Source of the DNA: an uncultured Helicobacter sp.
GTDB lineage: Bacteria; Campylobacterota; Campylobacteria; Campylobacterales; Helicobacteraceae
Assembly (NCBI GenBank): GCA_947177485.1
Contig: CAMWUR010000010.1
Coordinates: 1-47,792 of the forward strand
Length of the DNA stretch: 47,792 nt
Direction of reading: 5' to 3'
Shown: in pieces, positions 39,505 through 47,792 of the stretch
Layout of the letters: each line of letters begins with the position of its first letter
How positions within the stretch are numbered: position 1 is the stretch's first letter
Translations under genes and position numbers: made by a program
Notes under the pieces: generated by a model
The model's database searches: none
Seen by the model: the letters and a program-made list of their open reading frames with translations, nothing else
What the model was told of the DNA's origin: nothing

Positions 39505-42352
39505 AGTAAAATCCACAGCACAATTAGCACAAAAAGAATTGATTCTAAAAGAAATCATTGCTCCAAAGATTCAAGATAGCGAATCTTTGCTAAATAGCTT
39601 TGATTTGCAGAGTTTTTCGCATACTATTTCTTTGCAAGATTATCAAATTGCTGCGCTTAAGAGCGCCATAACTGCCCTAAATTTTTACGCACAAAATGCT
39701 GATGAATTATATCAACGCTATTGTGATTATGGAGTAGGGGATATTGCACAAGAGCAAATCAATACCGCAAGCTTTTGGATGGCAACAGGGAGCGGAAAGA
39801 GTATTGTAATGATAAAGCTGATTGCGCTTTTGCATAGCCTAATGACAAATGGTGTATTTCCCAAAAAGCCAATCATGCTCCTTGTGCCAAATGATAAGAT
39901 TTTGGAACAATTTAAGGATCATATTGCAGAATATAACACTTACCAAAGCAAGGCTATCAGCATTAAAGATTTAAAGGATTATGAAAATGTGGCGGCTTAT
40001 GCTTCACTCTTTGATGAGAATGTCGTCTTTATTGGACGCAGTGATTTGCTTGATATTGACGAAAATGTCGGCAAGGATTCCAAAGCAAAACGGCTGAATT
40101 ATAAAAACTTCCTCAACAAAGAAGGCTGGATTGTCCTGCTTGATGAGGCACATAAGGGCGATAGCAAAGATTCTGTACGGAAAAACTACATCAGGGAACT
40201 TGCAAAAGGCTTAGATTCTAAAGAATCTAACAATTTCAAAGGCTTTATCTTTAATTTCTCCGCAACCTTTAGTGATAGTTTTGATTTGCAAACTTGTGCG
40301 TTTAATTATAATTTAGAAAAGTTTAATCTTGAGGGCTATGGCAAAAATATTGCGGTGTTAGATTCTGATTTGAAAGCCTTTAGGAATAAAGAAAAAAATG
40401 AGGAGCAAATCGTAAAAATCTTAGAGAGTTTTATACTCTTTTGCGCGATGAAAAAGCATAGAGAAAACATAATGCAAGAATTTAGCAAGAGTTTAAAACT
40501 TGCCTATCATCAACCGCTGATTATTGCTGTTGCAGATAAAGTCAATACACAAGATGCTGGGATAAAGCTTTACTTTGAAGCGATTTTACAGATTTTAAAA
40601 GAGGATAGAGACATTACGTCTTTAGCGCAAAATCTCTATGAGAATCTTTCACAAAATCAAAACTTGTATTTTGATAAGAATATGTGCTTAGATGAGGAAT
40701 TTTTAGGGCTTATTCAGACAATGGATTCTAAGACTTTAAGAAAAGAAATTTTTTATGCCAAAGAAGCGTCTATGATTGAGGCGTGTAAGATAAAGGGTAA
40801 CACCAAAGAGATTGTCTTTAAGTCTAAAAATGCCAAAGAGCCCTTTTTGCTTTTAAATATTGGGAGCATTCGAGAGTGGGAGAGGCAATATTTACAACAT
40901 CTCGGCGTTGAGAGTGGCGAGGACATCACAGGCGGATATTTTCAAAGCATCAATGAACAATATTCACCGATACAAATTATGATGGGAAGCAAAGTCTTTA
41001 GCGAGGGTTGGGATAGCAACCGCGTGAATATGATTAGCTTTATTAACATAGGCAGTAAAAATGCAAAAAAATATGTTTTGCAAACCATTGGACGAGGTGT
41101 GAGAATAGAACCTTTTAAGGGAGTGAGAAAAAGGCTTGGACAATGTGAGGGGCTTGATTTTAATCTGCGGGAGAGATTTCGCAATAAAGCTTTAGGCATT
41201 GAGATGCTTTTTATAATGGCAACTCAAACAGAGGCGATAAAGGGGATTTTGGAGGGATTAGAGGAATTTATCCAAAGCTACCCCTTAAGTGGCTTTAGAA
41301 AAGGCAAAACATTTAAGCCCTTGCTTGTGCCAAAATATAAAGATTCTACTGCTTTGCAAAATAAGCCTTATATTCTCTCACGATGTGATTTTGAGGAGCT
41401 TAAAAGTTATATAGAATCCTTTGATGAAGATGTGCTGCTTTTGAGCGAGAACATAAGAGCGAAAGATTTAGGTTATAAAACATTATGTAAAATTAAAGAA
41501 AAAATGACAAATGATGGTGAGACACAAGCAATTGAAATTAGCGGAGATATACCAACGCTTAAAGCAGAGAATACTTTGAGAGTTTTAGAGAGTTTCTTTC
41601 ATGCTAAGAGCAAAGAATTTGAAAGGTTTGCAGAAATTGACAATGAAATTTGCCATTATGAGAAGTTTAGCTCCACGCTTGATTCTATTATTGTAGAAGA
41701 AATGAATAAAAAGATTAGAGAGCTTGTATCGGCAAAAGACACAGAAACAAGAGAGGATTTAGAATCTAAAGGAGTGCCAAAAGAGTATGTAGACACGATT
41801 CTACAATCACAATACAACAAGAGGAATGCTGAAGTCTATGGATATATTTTAGATTCTAGTTTGCAAGAGCATTATTATAATCCCTTAGTGATTGATAAGA
41901 AAAATGATAGCAGAATTATTTATGCGATTAGAGAAGCAAGTGAAATAGAATTTTTACAAGATTTGCAACAATATTTGCAAGACAACAATAACGTTTTAAA
42001 GCAATACGATTGGTGTTTCAGTCGGATTGTTGAAAATGTGGATTCGATTTATATCCCTTATTTTGATGAGGAGAAACAAGAGTTTAGAAAATTCTATCCT
42101 GATTTCATCTTTTGGCTTAAGGCTAAGCAAGGCAATAAATATAAAATCTTTTTTATTGACCCAAAAGGCTTAAGACTGGAGGCGAATGCTCGTTGTAAGC
42201 TTCAAGGTTTTAAAAATATTTTTGAGAAAAATTCAGTTAATTTTGATAATTTTCATATTGAAATATTTTTATTTTATTACAATAAACAAAATTATCAAAT
42301 TCCTATTATCCAAGACCATATTAAATCGACTATTGCAGAATTGTTTGTATAA
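39497..42352 (+). CDS. res: type III restriction enzyme Res subunit
   Basis: A 951-residue ATP-dependent endonuclease. Helicase motifs: ATGSGKS (about 95-101), LLDEAHKG (about 214-221), FNFSATFSD, and QTIGRGVRIEP (about 527-537). The C-terminal nuclease shows FYPDFIFWL (PD at about 867-868) and FFIDPKGLRL (DPK at about 888-890), a PD-(D/E)xK site. It partners Mod to cut unmodified DNA after ATP-driven communication between sites. All motifs look intact. ATG 39497 lies in the end of the RhuM gene, which has AAAGGCAAAA as a weak site. Confidence 0.9.
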   Translation: MAKVKSTAQLAQKELILKEIIAPKIQDSESLLNSFDLQSFSHTISLQDYQIAALKSAITALNFYAQNADELYQRYCDYGVGDIAQEQINTASFWMATGSGKSIVMIKLIALLHSLMTNGVFPKKPIMLLVPNDKILEQFKDHIAEYNTYQSKAISIKDLKDYENVAAYASLFDENVVFIGRSDLLDIDENVGKDSKAKRLNYKNFLNKEGWIVLLDEAHKGDSKDSVRKNYIRELAKGLDSKESNNFKGFIFNFSATFSDSFDLQTCAFNYNLEKFNLEGYGKNIAVLDSDLKAFRNKEKNEEQIVKILESFILFCAMKKHRENIMQEFSKSLKLAYHQPLIIAVADKVNTQDAGIKLYFEAILQILKEDRDITSLAQNLYENLSQNQNLYFDKNMCLDEEFLGLIQTMDSKTLRKEIFYAKEASMIEACKIKGNTKEIVFKSKNAKEPFLLLNIGSIREWERQYLQHLGVESGEDITGGYFQSINEQYSPIQIMMGSKVFSEGWDSNRVNMISFINIGSKNAKKYVLQTIGRGVRIEPFKGVRKRLGQCEGLDFNLRERFRNKALGIEMLFIMATQTEAIKGILEGLEEFIQSYPLSGFRKGKTFKPLLVPKYKDSTALQNKPYILSRCDFEELKSYIESFDEDVLLLSENIRAKDLGYKTLCKIKEKMTNDGETQAIEISGDIPTLKAENTLRVLESFFHAKSKEFERFAEIDNEICHYEKFSSTLDSIIVEEMNKKIRELVSAKDTETREDLESKGVPKEYVDTILQSQYNKRNAEVYGYILDSSLQEHYYNPLVIDKKNDSRIIYAIREASEIEFLQDLQQYLQDNNNVLKQYDWCFSRIVENVDSIYIPYFDEEKQEFRKFYPDFIFWLKAKQGNKYKIFFIDPKGLRLEANARCKLQGFKNIFEKNSVNFDNFHIEIFLFYYNKQNYQIPIIQDHIKSTIAELFV

Positions 42353-42369
42353 CGTCGGGACATAGCAAA

Positions 42370-42975
42370 ATGCTTTTCCACCCTTTCGAGCCTAGCAGTA
42401 TCGATAAAGATTCCCAAATCCTCATTCTTGGCTCTTTTCCCTCTGTTGCTTCGCGGGAAATGGGATTTTATTATGCGCACCTACAGAATCGCTTTTGGAA
42501 GGTGTTGGGGGCATTGTTTGGCGATGAATCGATATATGCAAAATTCACGAAACTCAACAAAGAGGAGCGGCGGCAACATATTAAAATGCAAAAAGCATTT
42601 TTGCAATCCCACTCTATCGTTCTTTGGGACATCGTGTATTCATGTGAAATTACAGGCTCGAGTGATAGCAGTCTTAAAAATATCGCATTCAACGATATTT
42701 TTGCCTTGCTACATTCAAGCAAGATTCGAGCCATTTTTCTCAATGGCACAAAAGCAACAATGCTGTTTCAGCAATATTGCAAGAAACTAGGCCTTCCAAC
42801 AACGATTCAGGCTTACCCGCGTTATAAAATCCTTGCCCCCACAGAATCTCTAGCGCTCAAATTTGGACGCAAGATTCATATCTTTTCTTTGCCCTCAACG
42901 AGTCCCGCAAATGCAAAATATAGCCTCGATTCCTTAATCGATTCGTGGCGCATTCTTTTAGATTTTTACGGGTAA
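42370..42975 (+). CDS. hypoxanthine-DNA glycosylase, Mug/UDG-like
   Basis: A 201-residue uracil-DNA-glycosylase-fold protein. LILGSFPSVASREMGFYYAHLQNRFWKVLG is the active-site region of the HhH-lacking Mug-type deoxyinosine glycosylases. FLNGTKATMLF and SLPSTSPANA complete the fold. It removes hypoxanthine (deaminated adenine) from DNA. It lies 17 bases after res but has higher GC content than the island, so it may belong to the chromosome backbone or mark the island's inner edge. Confidence 0.82.
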   Translation: MLFHPFEPSSIDKDSQILILGSFPSVASREMGFYYAHLQNRFWKVLGALFGDESIYAKFTKLNKEERRQHIKMQKAFLQSHSIVLWDIVYSCEITGSSDSSLKNIAFNDIFALLHSSKIRAIFLNGTKATMLFQQYCKKLGLPTTIQAYPRYKILAPTESLALKFGRKIHIFSLPSTSPANAKYSLDSLIDSWRILLDFYG

Positions 42976-42980
42976 TTTTA

Positions 42981-43244
42981 TTATTCATCTTTACTTCGCT
43001 GCCCTAGTTTGCGAAAGTAGTTTTTCAATGTCTTTTTGAGCGCTTCTTCGTTTGGCATGCCGTCTGAAAAGGTGAAGCCATAACGTTTTTTGGGCGGCAA
43101 CGCCTCGCCCGACATCATCTCGCCGCATTTGGGGCAGGTGCATGCGTATTGCGCGTGCAATGGGTTGAGCGCATCGCTTTGTGGTTGGTAGATTCTGCTA
43201 AAGCCGCACTTGCATGTATATTTCACCGCTGCTGGTTGTATCAT
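42981..43244 (-). CDS. small Cys-rich protein, zinc-ribbon-like
   Basis: An 87-residue protein with CKCG near residue 11-14 and CTCPKCG near 35-41, enough Cys for one zinc-ribbon knuckle pair, followed by a charged helix (EEALKKTLKNYFRKLGQRSKDE). No function is recognised. GC-rich like the backbone. It converges on the glycosylase gene with a 5-base gap. Confidence 0.6.
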   Translation of the reverse strand: MIQPAAVKYTCKCGFSRIYQPQSDALNPLHAQYACTCPKCGEMMSGEALPPKKRYGFTFSDGMPNEEALKKTLKNYFRKLGQRSKDE

Positions 43245-43362
43245 GTGTTTCCTTTCTATGTTGCAATGACATCATCATAACAAAAATGAACTTAGAATCT
43301 CCTATGCCAAAATAGGCACATTTAAAGCCGCAAAAGACAACAATTAGAATTACAATTTGCTT
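43245..43362. other. gap between the small Cys-rich gene and the dynamin operon end
   Basis: Reading the minus strand, GTTATGATGATG (TATGAT at 43274-43279) could be a -10 for the 87-residue gene. A short hairpin TGCC-AAAATA-GGCA (about 43301-43314) might end the upstream operon. Nothing else is seen. Confidence 0.35.
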
Positions 43363-43731
43363 CTATGATTTAGTCAGCTTCACATGTGTGTCGGAGATTT
43401 TTTCCATATCATAATCCCTCAAGCGGTTCAAAACGCCAACACCTCCTGCTGCTACTGCAATGCTGATTGCTGTGGCTGTTGTGGCAGCACCAAGAATGCC
43501 CACAGCTCCCGCAGCGGATGCGGCAGCAAATCCTGCACTAACTCCAGCTGTTGCGGGCGAAACCATGAGGGAAGCCACCGCGACTCCAATCGCACCAATG
43601 GCAACGAGCCATGCCACTTGCCCTGTTGCCTTAATGCCAATAGTATGCCTTGCTAAGTCGCCATGTATTTCGATACTATTCATGCCACCTTCAATTGCCT
43701 TTGCCAATTCTTGTTCCGTGCGTACTACCAT
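43363..43731 (-). CDS. small Gly/Ala-rich membrane protein, dynamin-operon partner
   Basis: A 122-residue protein in three parts: a soluble start (RTEQELAKAIEGGMNSIEIHGDLAR, about 5-28) with beta-alpha character, a hydrophobic middle (about 36-101) that is two or three Gly/Ala-rich membrane helices, and a charged end (DYDMEKISDTHVKLTKS). No signal peptide. It begins 16 bases after the dynamin gene, behind AAAAGGAGA, so it is surely in the same operon. I do not recognise a named family. Its composition resembles small pore- or oligomer-forming membrane proteins, so it could be an effector, a regulator or a membrane receptor for the dynamin pair. Confidence 0.7.
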   Translation of the reverse strand: MVVRTEQELAKAIEGGMNSIEIHGDLARHTIGIKATGQVAWLVAIGAIGVAVASLMVSPATAGVSAGFAAASAAGAVGILGAATTATAISIAVAAGGVGVLNRLRDYDMEKISDTHVKLTKS

Positions 43732-43747
43732 TTTGTCTCCTTTTATT

Positions 43748-45463
43748 TTATGAATTTTGCCCTATAAGCAGATACTTAGATTGCGTTTCAATATTTTTAG
43801 CCTCATTTGTCCATTGTTCAAATGCTTGTTGTTTGGATTCGATAGTCTCCATTTCATTGTTTATTCCTATATATTTATCCTTTAACTGCATATAGTTTTT
43901 AAAAAATATTTCTATAAAACTTTCACTATTAACAAGTTCTAAGATTTCTTTTCTTTGTCCCTCAAGATTTTCTTTAATGCCGTCTTTTACTTTTTGAAAT
44001 TCCTGCTCTTTCTCGTATTGTTTGTAGCTATCCCATAGCTCAAACGCTATACCTGCTATGGCAACGGCAACATTTGCTCCTTTTGCAAGTTTGACAGCAC
44101 CCCAAGGTTGAAATTTTAGGGCTTGCGTCAAATCTACACTCACTATTTTTCCAAAATTTACCATGCCATCTCGTATTATTTTTACATTGTTAGCATTAAT
44201 GATTCCAGACTTTTGAATATAGCCTAACCCCTCTTTCCCAGCAGTATTTATAAGCTTAGAAAAGGTGTCGATTTCTGCTTCAAAATGCGTAGCAATTTTT
44301 TGAAGCTCAAGATGTACATATTCGACTTGCTTGTCAAATTCATTTTGGATTCTTGTATTTAGAATAATGCCCTCACTTCCTATCTCGCGTTCAAAAAAAT
44401 CTCCAAAAGTTTCTAGGCTTGTGCCTTGTAGTTGTAGAATCAGGTCTGTAAAATAATTTGTCATAAAATTGCGCAAATTTATTCTTGATTCTGAAATATT
44501 TTCTTCTAGTCTTTTCATGTCTGACTGCAAGTGCTTTGTGCCTTCAATAAATTTTATTTTAGCTTGACTTATATTCTCATTTTCATCTGTAATTAGTGGT
44601 AGTTGTTTGTATATCACATCTGCAATTATGCTTTTTGTGCTTTCAAGCATAATAAGTTCAAAACCGCCATTAGTTGTGATTTTTTCTTGTGTGGCGTTTT
44701 GGAGGCTTTCTATGTGTGATAGTGCCTTAAATTCTTGCATGTTTTGTTGCCAATGCTCAAAGCCCATATCAAAAGGATTTGCCGCAACGGCTACAATTGA
44801 AAGTGTTTCGCTTTCTTTCTTAGATAGCCCAATCAAGTCGCCCAATCTTTTGAGAATATTTTCTCTTTTAATTTTTAAGGCTTCCTGGTAAGAATCTTGT
44901 TCTTCAATGTCGACGACTTCATCGAATTTACTTAAAACAAAAATGGTTCTTGACAATAGATTTAACGTCCTAAATAACCAATTTAAATCATCTTTGTGGC
45001 TTTCTTTAATGGGATTTGCCGCATTCATGACATATAAAAGTAGATGTGCTTCACTGATATACTTACGTGTGATGTCTTTGTATTTTTCAACACTCGCCGT
45101 CTCACTATGTTTTTCTTTAAATCCGAATAGTCCCGGCGTATCGATAAGCTCAATATCGTCTCCTAGTTCATATATTGCTAGCATGTCTGATGATTCTTCA
45201 TGGCTAATTTTCATGCTTGATTTATCAAGTCTTTCAAGCCATGCTGCCGCAATAGACGTTTTACCTTCTGAAAATCCACCAATGAGAGCCACTTTGAGCT
45301 TTTTGGAATCTATCTCACTTATTGCCCTTAAGAGCTTATTAATGAGATTTTCATCAATAGATACCCCTAGCGTTTTGCCTTTTTCTAAGAAATCCAAAAG
45401 ATTTCTGCAGGCTTCCAAAGCTTTGTTTTGCTGTTCTTTGAATTTCTGAATGGTGTTTGTCAT
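43748..45463 (-). CDS. LeoA-type dynamin-like GTPase
   Basis: A 571-residue GTPase of the LeoA/HP0731 style. G1 is GGFSEGKTS (62-70), G3 is DTPG (108-111) and G4 is SKFD (178-181). The rest is helical, as in the dynamin stalk, with a hydrophobic patch (GANVAVAIAGIAFELW, about residues 460-480) near the C-terminus that could insert into membrane. The ATG overlaps the stop of the larger GTPase (ATGA), so the two should be made in fixed ratio and act as a hetero-oligomer. Tandem dynamin pairs of this kind form the Eleos antiphage system and are also linked to outer-membrane vesicle release. Confidence 0.8.
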   Translation of the reverse strand: MTNTIQKFKEQQNKALEACRNLLDFLEKGKTLGVSIDENLINKLLRAISEIDSKKLKVALIGGFSEGKTSIAAAWLERLDKSSMKISHEESSDMLAIYELGDDIELIDTPGLFGFKEKHSETASVEKYKDITRKYISEAHLLLYVMNAANPIKESHKDDLNWLFRTLNLLSRTIFVLSKFDEVVDIEEQDSYQEALKIKRENILKRLGDLIGLSKKESETLSIVAVAANPFDMGFEHWQQNMQEFKALSHIESLQNATQEKITTNGGFELIMLESTKSIIADVIYKQLPLITDENENISQAKIKFIEGTKHLQSDMKRLEENISESRINLRNFMTNYFTDLILQLQGTSLETFGDFFEREIGSEGIILNTRIQNEFDKQVEYVHLELQKIATHFEAEIDTFSKLINTAGKEGLGYIQKSGIINANNVKIIRDGMVNFGKIVSVDLTQALKFQPWGAVKLAKGANVAVAIAGIAFELWDSYKQYEKEQEFQKVKDGIKENLEGQRKEILELVNSESFIEIFFKNYMQLKDKYIGINNEMETIESKQQAFEQWTNEAKNIETQSKYLLIGQNS

Positions 45464-47522
45464 GGAAGTTCTCCTTCGTGTTGAATTTGGTATGTGAGTT
45501 GCCTGATTTCTTTTTGTGTTTGACAGATAAAAATATACGGTTCTCGCATGTGTTCAGTTACCGTTTCGCATTCTCGTTGGATATTTTGTATATATTCATT
45601 TATATTTCTGCGAAGCTTTTCTAGCTCTACTTCGATATTTTCTTTGATATTTTCCGATATTCTCTTGAGGTTTTCATTTGCTGCTCTTTTTTGCTCTGAT
45701 TTTTTATAATCGGAGCTGAAAAATTTATATATAGACTTACCAAAACCTATTAACGTTGCTATCCCAGTTAATGCAGCGGCAGTCCAGCCTACGGGATTCC
45801 AAAAGTTTGCCAGGGTAAAATAAATTCCCACAACACCAAGTAGCGAAGCAAAGATTCCCACAGTGTCGATGCCACTTTTCATATCCATAGATATATTATG
45901 TTCAAAGTCTATTTTGAGATTGTGATTAAAATCTTGAATCGCATACGAAATGCGCCTCTTAAGATTTTCTAGTTCCTCTTTTATGTCTTCTTGGAGTTTT
46001 TTAAATTCATCATCAAGAATCAAATTATTTTCAAGGATTTTTTGTTCTTGTCGAATAATGATTTTGAATGTTTCCTCAAACTCTTTATCGCTCACATCTG
46101 AATCGATAAAATCATAAGTATCTATTCTTACATTTATTTTAAATTTTTCGATATATTTATCAATCTTATTTGAAATTATTTTTAGATTTTGAATCTTAAT
46201 GCGCTCCAGATTGTTTTTTGTATTATCCACTTCATTTTGAGCATCACTTAAAAGATCCTGAAACTTTCGAGAAACTTCTGTAAGTAATGTTTGGAACTCA
46301 CAAAGTATCTCGCTAGCTTTTTTGTAATGGGATTTCTTGATTTTAGCCTGCGTATTTTTAATTAAACTCCTTGCAATAAAGTCTGCAAAGTCGCTAAAGC
46401 CACTTTTTTGAAGTAAGGTTTCTGAATCATACTTACTTAAAAATTTTTCCCTCTCTTGTTTAGTTTTTTCATCAAACAAACATTCAGCAAGAGCCAAAAA
46501 GGCTACCTTTGCGCAAAGGTTTTTTCTGCCAATATAATGTTCGCCCAAAGCTTCGCACATTTTTTCATCAAGCACCTGTAAGCTTTGCCTTTCACCTTCG
46601 TTAATTAGTGCTTGTTCCAATTGTCGTGGGTTGGTAATGGACTTGTTAAAGATAGCATACACCTCGCTTTGTGCTCCTAAGTGCTTTTTGATTTTTTCTA
46701 GTGTGCCTTCTTTGCCATCATCGCCTTTTTGTGGAGGAGTGGGAGAGCGCGTAATGTAAAACACGCAATGCGCCTTTTTGGTTGCAGAATCTATGCTATC
46801 TATCACTTGCGATTCATCGCCTTCGATACCCGCAACATCGAGGATTTGGAAGTTTTGGTTGTTGATATTAAAAGCATAGGAAGTCGTTTTACGCGTGAAG
46901 TCTGAACGTCCATCGCCAATGATTACACCATCGCTTAGATTAAGCAATCTATCATTATCTTGATTGTTTAATAGTGCCTCAAAGTTTTTTTGTGTTTTGA
47001 CATAGAGTGATTTTTTATCATCAAGTTCTTTTTCAAACTTTTTGATTTGTATTGCTGGTGTTCTTGATTTAAAGAATGAGATAAGACGATACCAAAATGA
47101 TTTTCTGTTTTGAACTTCTTGTTCTATTTGTTCTGCAATATGCCTTGATAATCTCTCTATGTCCTCCTCTTGTTCAAGCATGCTTTGTTTTAGGTTTTCT
47201 TTTTCTTTTAAGAATATTTCATGGATATTCTTAAATTCATTCCAAGAATCCATTTTGGTTTTTTCTTTAAAATAAATCCGCAAAGCTTCGATAAGGGTAG
47301 ATTTTCCCGCATTCGTTTCGCCATAAAATGCAATGGTAAAAGTGTCCCACTCGGCATTTTGATTGAATGAATCCAATTTAGAATCAATTTCTTTTTGAAT
47401 GCTGTTTAGAAACTGAATTTGTGCTACTAAATGCTCCTTTTCCTGCTTGGCAAGGCGCGTATGGATTTCATTCAGCTTTATTTTGATTTTTTGGTAGATT
47501 TCGTTGGGAAGTGTTGGGCTCA

Positions 47523-47523
<1 letters not shown>
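45460..47523 (-). CDS. LeoBC-type dynamin-like GTPase with coiled-coil insert
   Basis: A 687-residue GTPase. G1 is GETNAGKST (68-76), the switch I Thr lies in RKTTSY (211-216), G3 is DVAG (229-232) and G4 is NKS (293-295). Between G1 and switch I there is an unusual stretch of about 120 residues (about 85-205), partly coiled coil with a hydrophobic patch (FWYRLISFF). A long helical stalk follows and two membrane segments at about 553-601 (VGIFASLLGVVGIYFTL and GWTAAALTGIATLIGFG). ATG 47523 is chosen because AAGGGGAGG precedes it and it overlaps the upstream stop (TGATG). The ORF from 47580 lies in the upstream gene. AT-rich. Confidence 0.8.

Positions 47524-47792
<269 letters not shown>

Noticed and set aside
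40201-40235. GATTCTAAAGAATCTAAC in res as another repeat copy
   Set aside because: Short palindromic stretch (DSKESNN) without the GTCATTCTGA or ATGACAA edges; probably codon bias.
39497-42352. Frameshift or loss of function in res
   Set aside because: All helicase motifs and the PD...DPK nuclease site are in one open frame of normal length.
43460-43753. Plus-strand ORF of 97 codons over the small membrane protein
   Set aside because: Ala/Pro/Thr-rich translation typical of the opposite strand of a Gly/Ala-rich gene; the minus strand has a strong ribosome site and operon position.

Overview
The window looks like a contig from a Helicobacter, or a close relative in the Campylobacterota, with a fairly GC-rich genome for that group. 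The basis is gene order remembered from H. pylori: hypA, coiled-coil gene, lpxB, greA, dut, two envelope genes, coaX; then chemoreceptor, rpsI, rplM; and a U32 peptidase-family gene next to the divergent CheZ. Further support comes from a lone TATAAT -10 box without an obvious -35, frequent ATGA/TAATG start-stop overlaps, and dispersed GTCATTCTGA-type repeats. Both ends run into C or G homopolymer that I read as assembly artefact, so the outermost genes are partial.

Layout. 0.1-4.5 kb: surface-glycan genes (acyltransferase, AsnB-type amidotransferase, DUF354 protein, GT4 glycosyltransferase). 4.5-9.6 kb: [NiFe]-hydrogenase maturation hypB-C-D, an SF1 helicase, hypE-A. 9.6-17.5 kb: coiled-coil protein, lpxB, greA, dut, a YfgM/BamB-like envelope pair, coaX, short-form hisG, a small exported protein and an EAL protein, mostly overlapping or a few bases apart. 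17.5-20 kb: repeat-rich spacer and a chemoreceptor. 20-23.5 kb (minus): rplM-rpsI, a CheX-domain protein, an OmpA-family protein. 23.6-27.4 kb: nadE, a DegT-fold protein with Arg where the catalytic Lys should be, lpxK, a GT2 glycosyltransferase. 27.4-30.5 kb (minus): DUF3972-like protein, purE, U32/TrhP-like protein, CheZ. 30.6-32.4 kb: an enlarged carboxy(nor)spermidine dehydrogenase.

From 32.43 kb the base composition turns sharply AT-rich and a defence island begins. It holds (i) an AAA ATPase with a separate TOPRIM/DUF3226-type protein; (ii) a type III restriction-modification system whose mod and res are split by a SLATT membrane protein with a CD-NTase-like nucleotidyltransferase (a minimal CBASS-type pair) and a RhuM-family protein; (iii) after two ordinary genes (hypoxanthine-DNA glycosylase, small Cys-rich protein), a minus-strand operon of two dynamin-like GTPases (Eleos/LeoA-LeoBC type) followed by a 122-residue Gly/Ala-rich membrane protein that may be an undescribed third component.

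The most unusual sequence-level signal is a palindromic dispersed repeat present between genes (17.5-17.7 kb) and, as two 84-nt copies (28 codons, 80 of 84 bases identical), in the same reading frame inside the Mod methyltransferase. Related fragments sit in the polyamine dehydrogenase. It behaves like a repeat that can insert into genes without breaking the frame. No rRNA, tRNA, CRISPR array, transposase or integrase was recognised.
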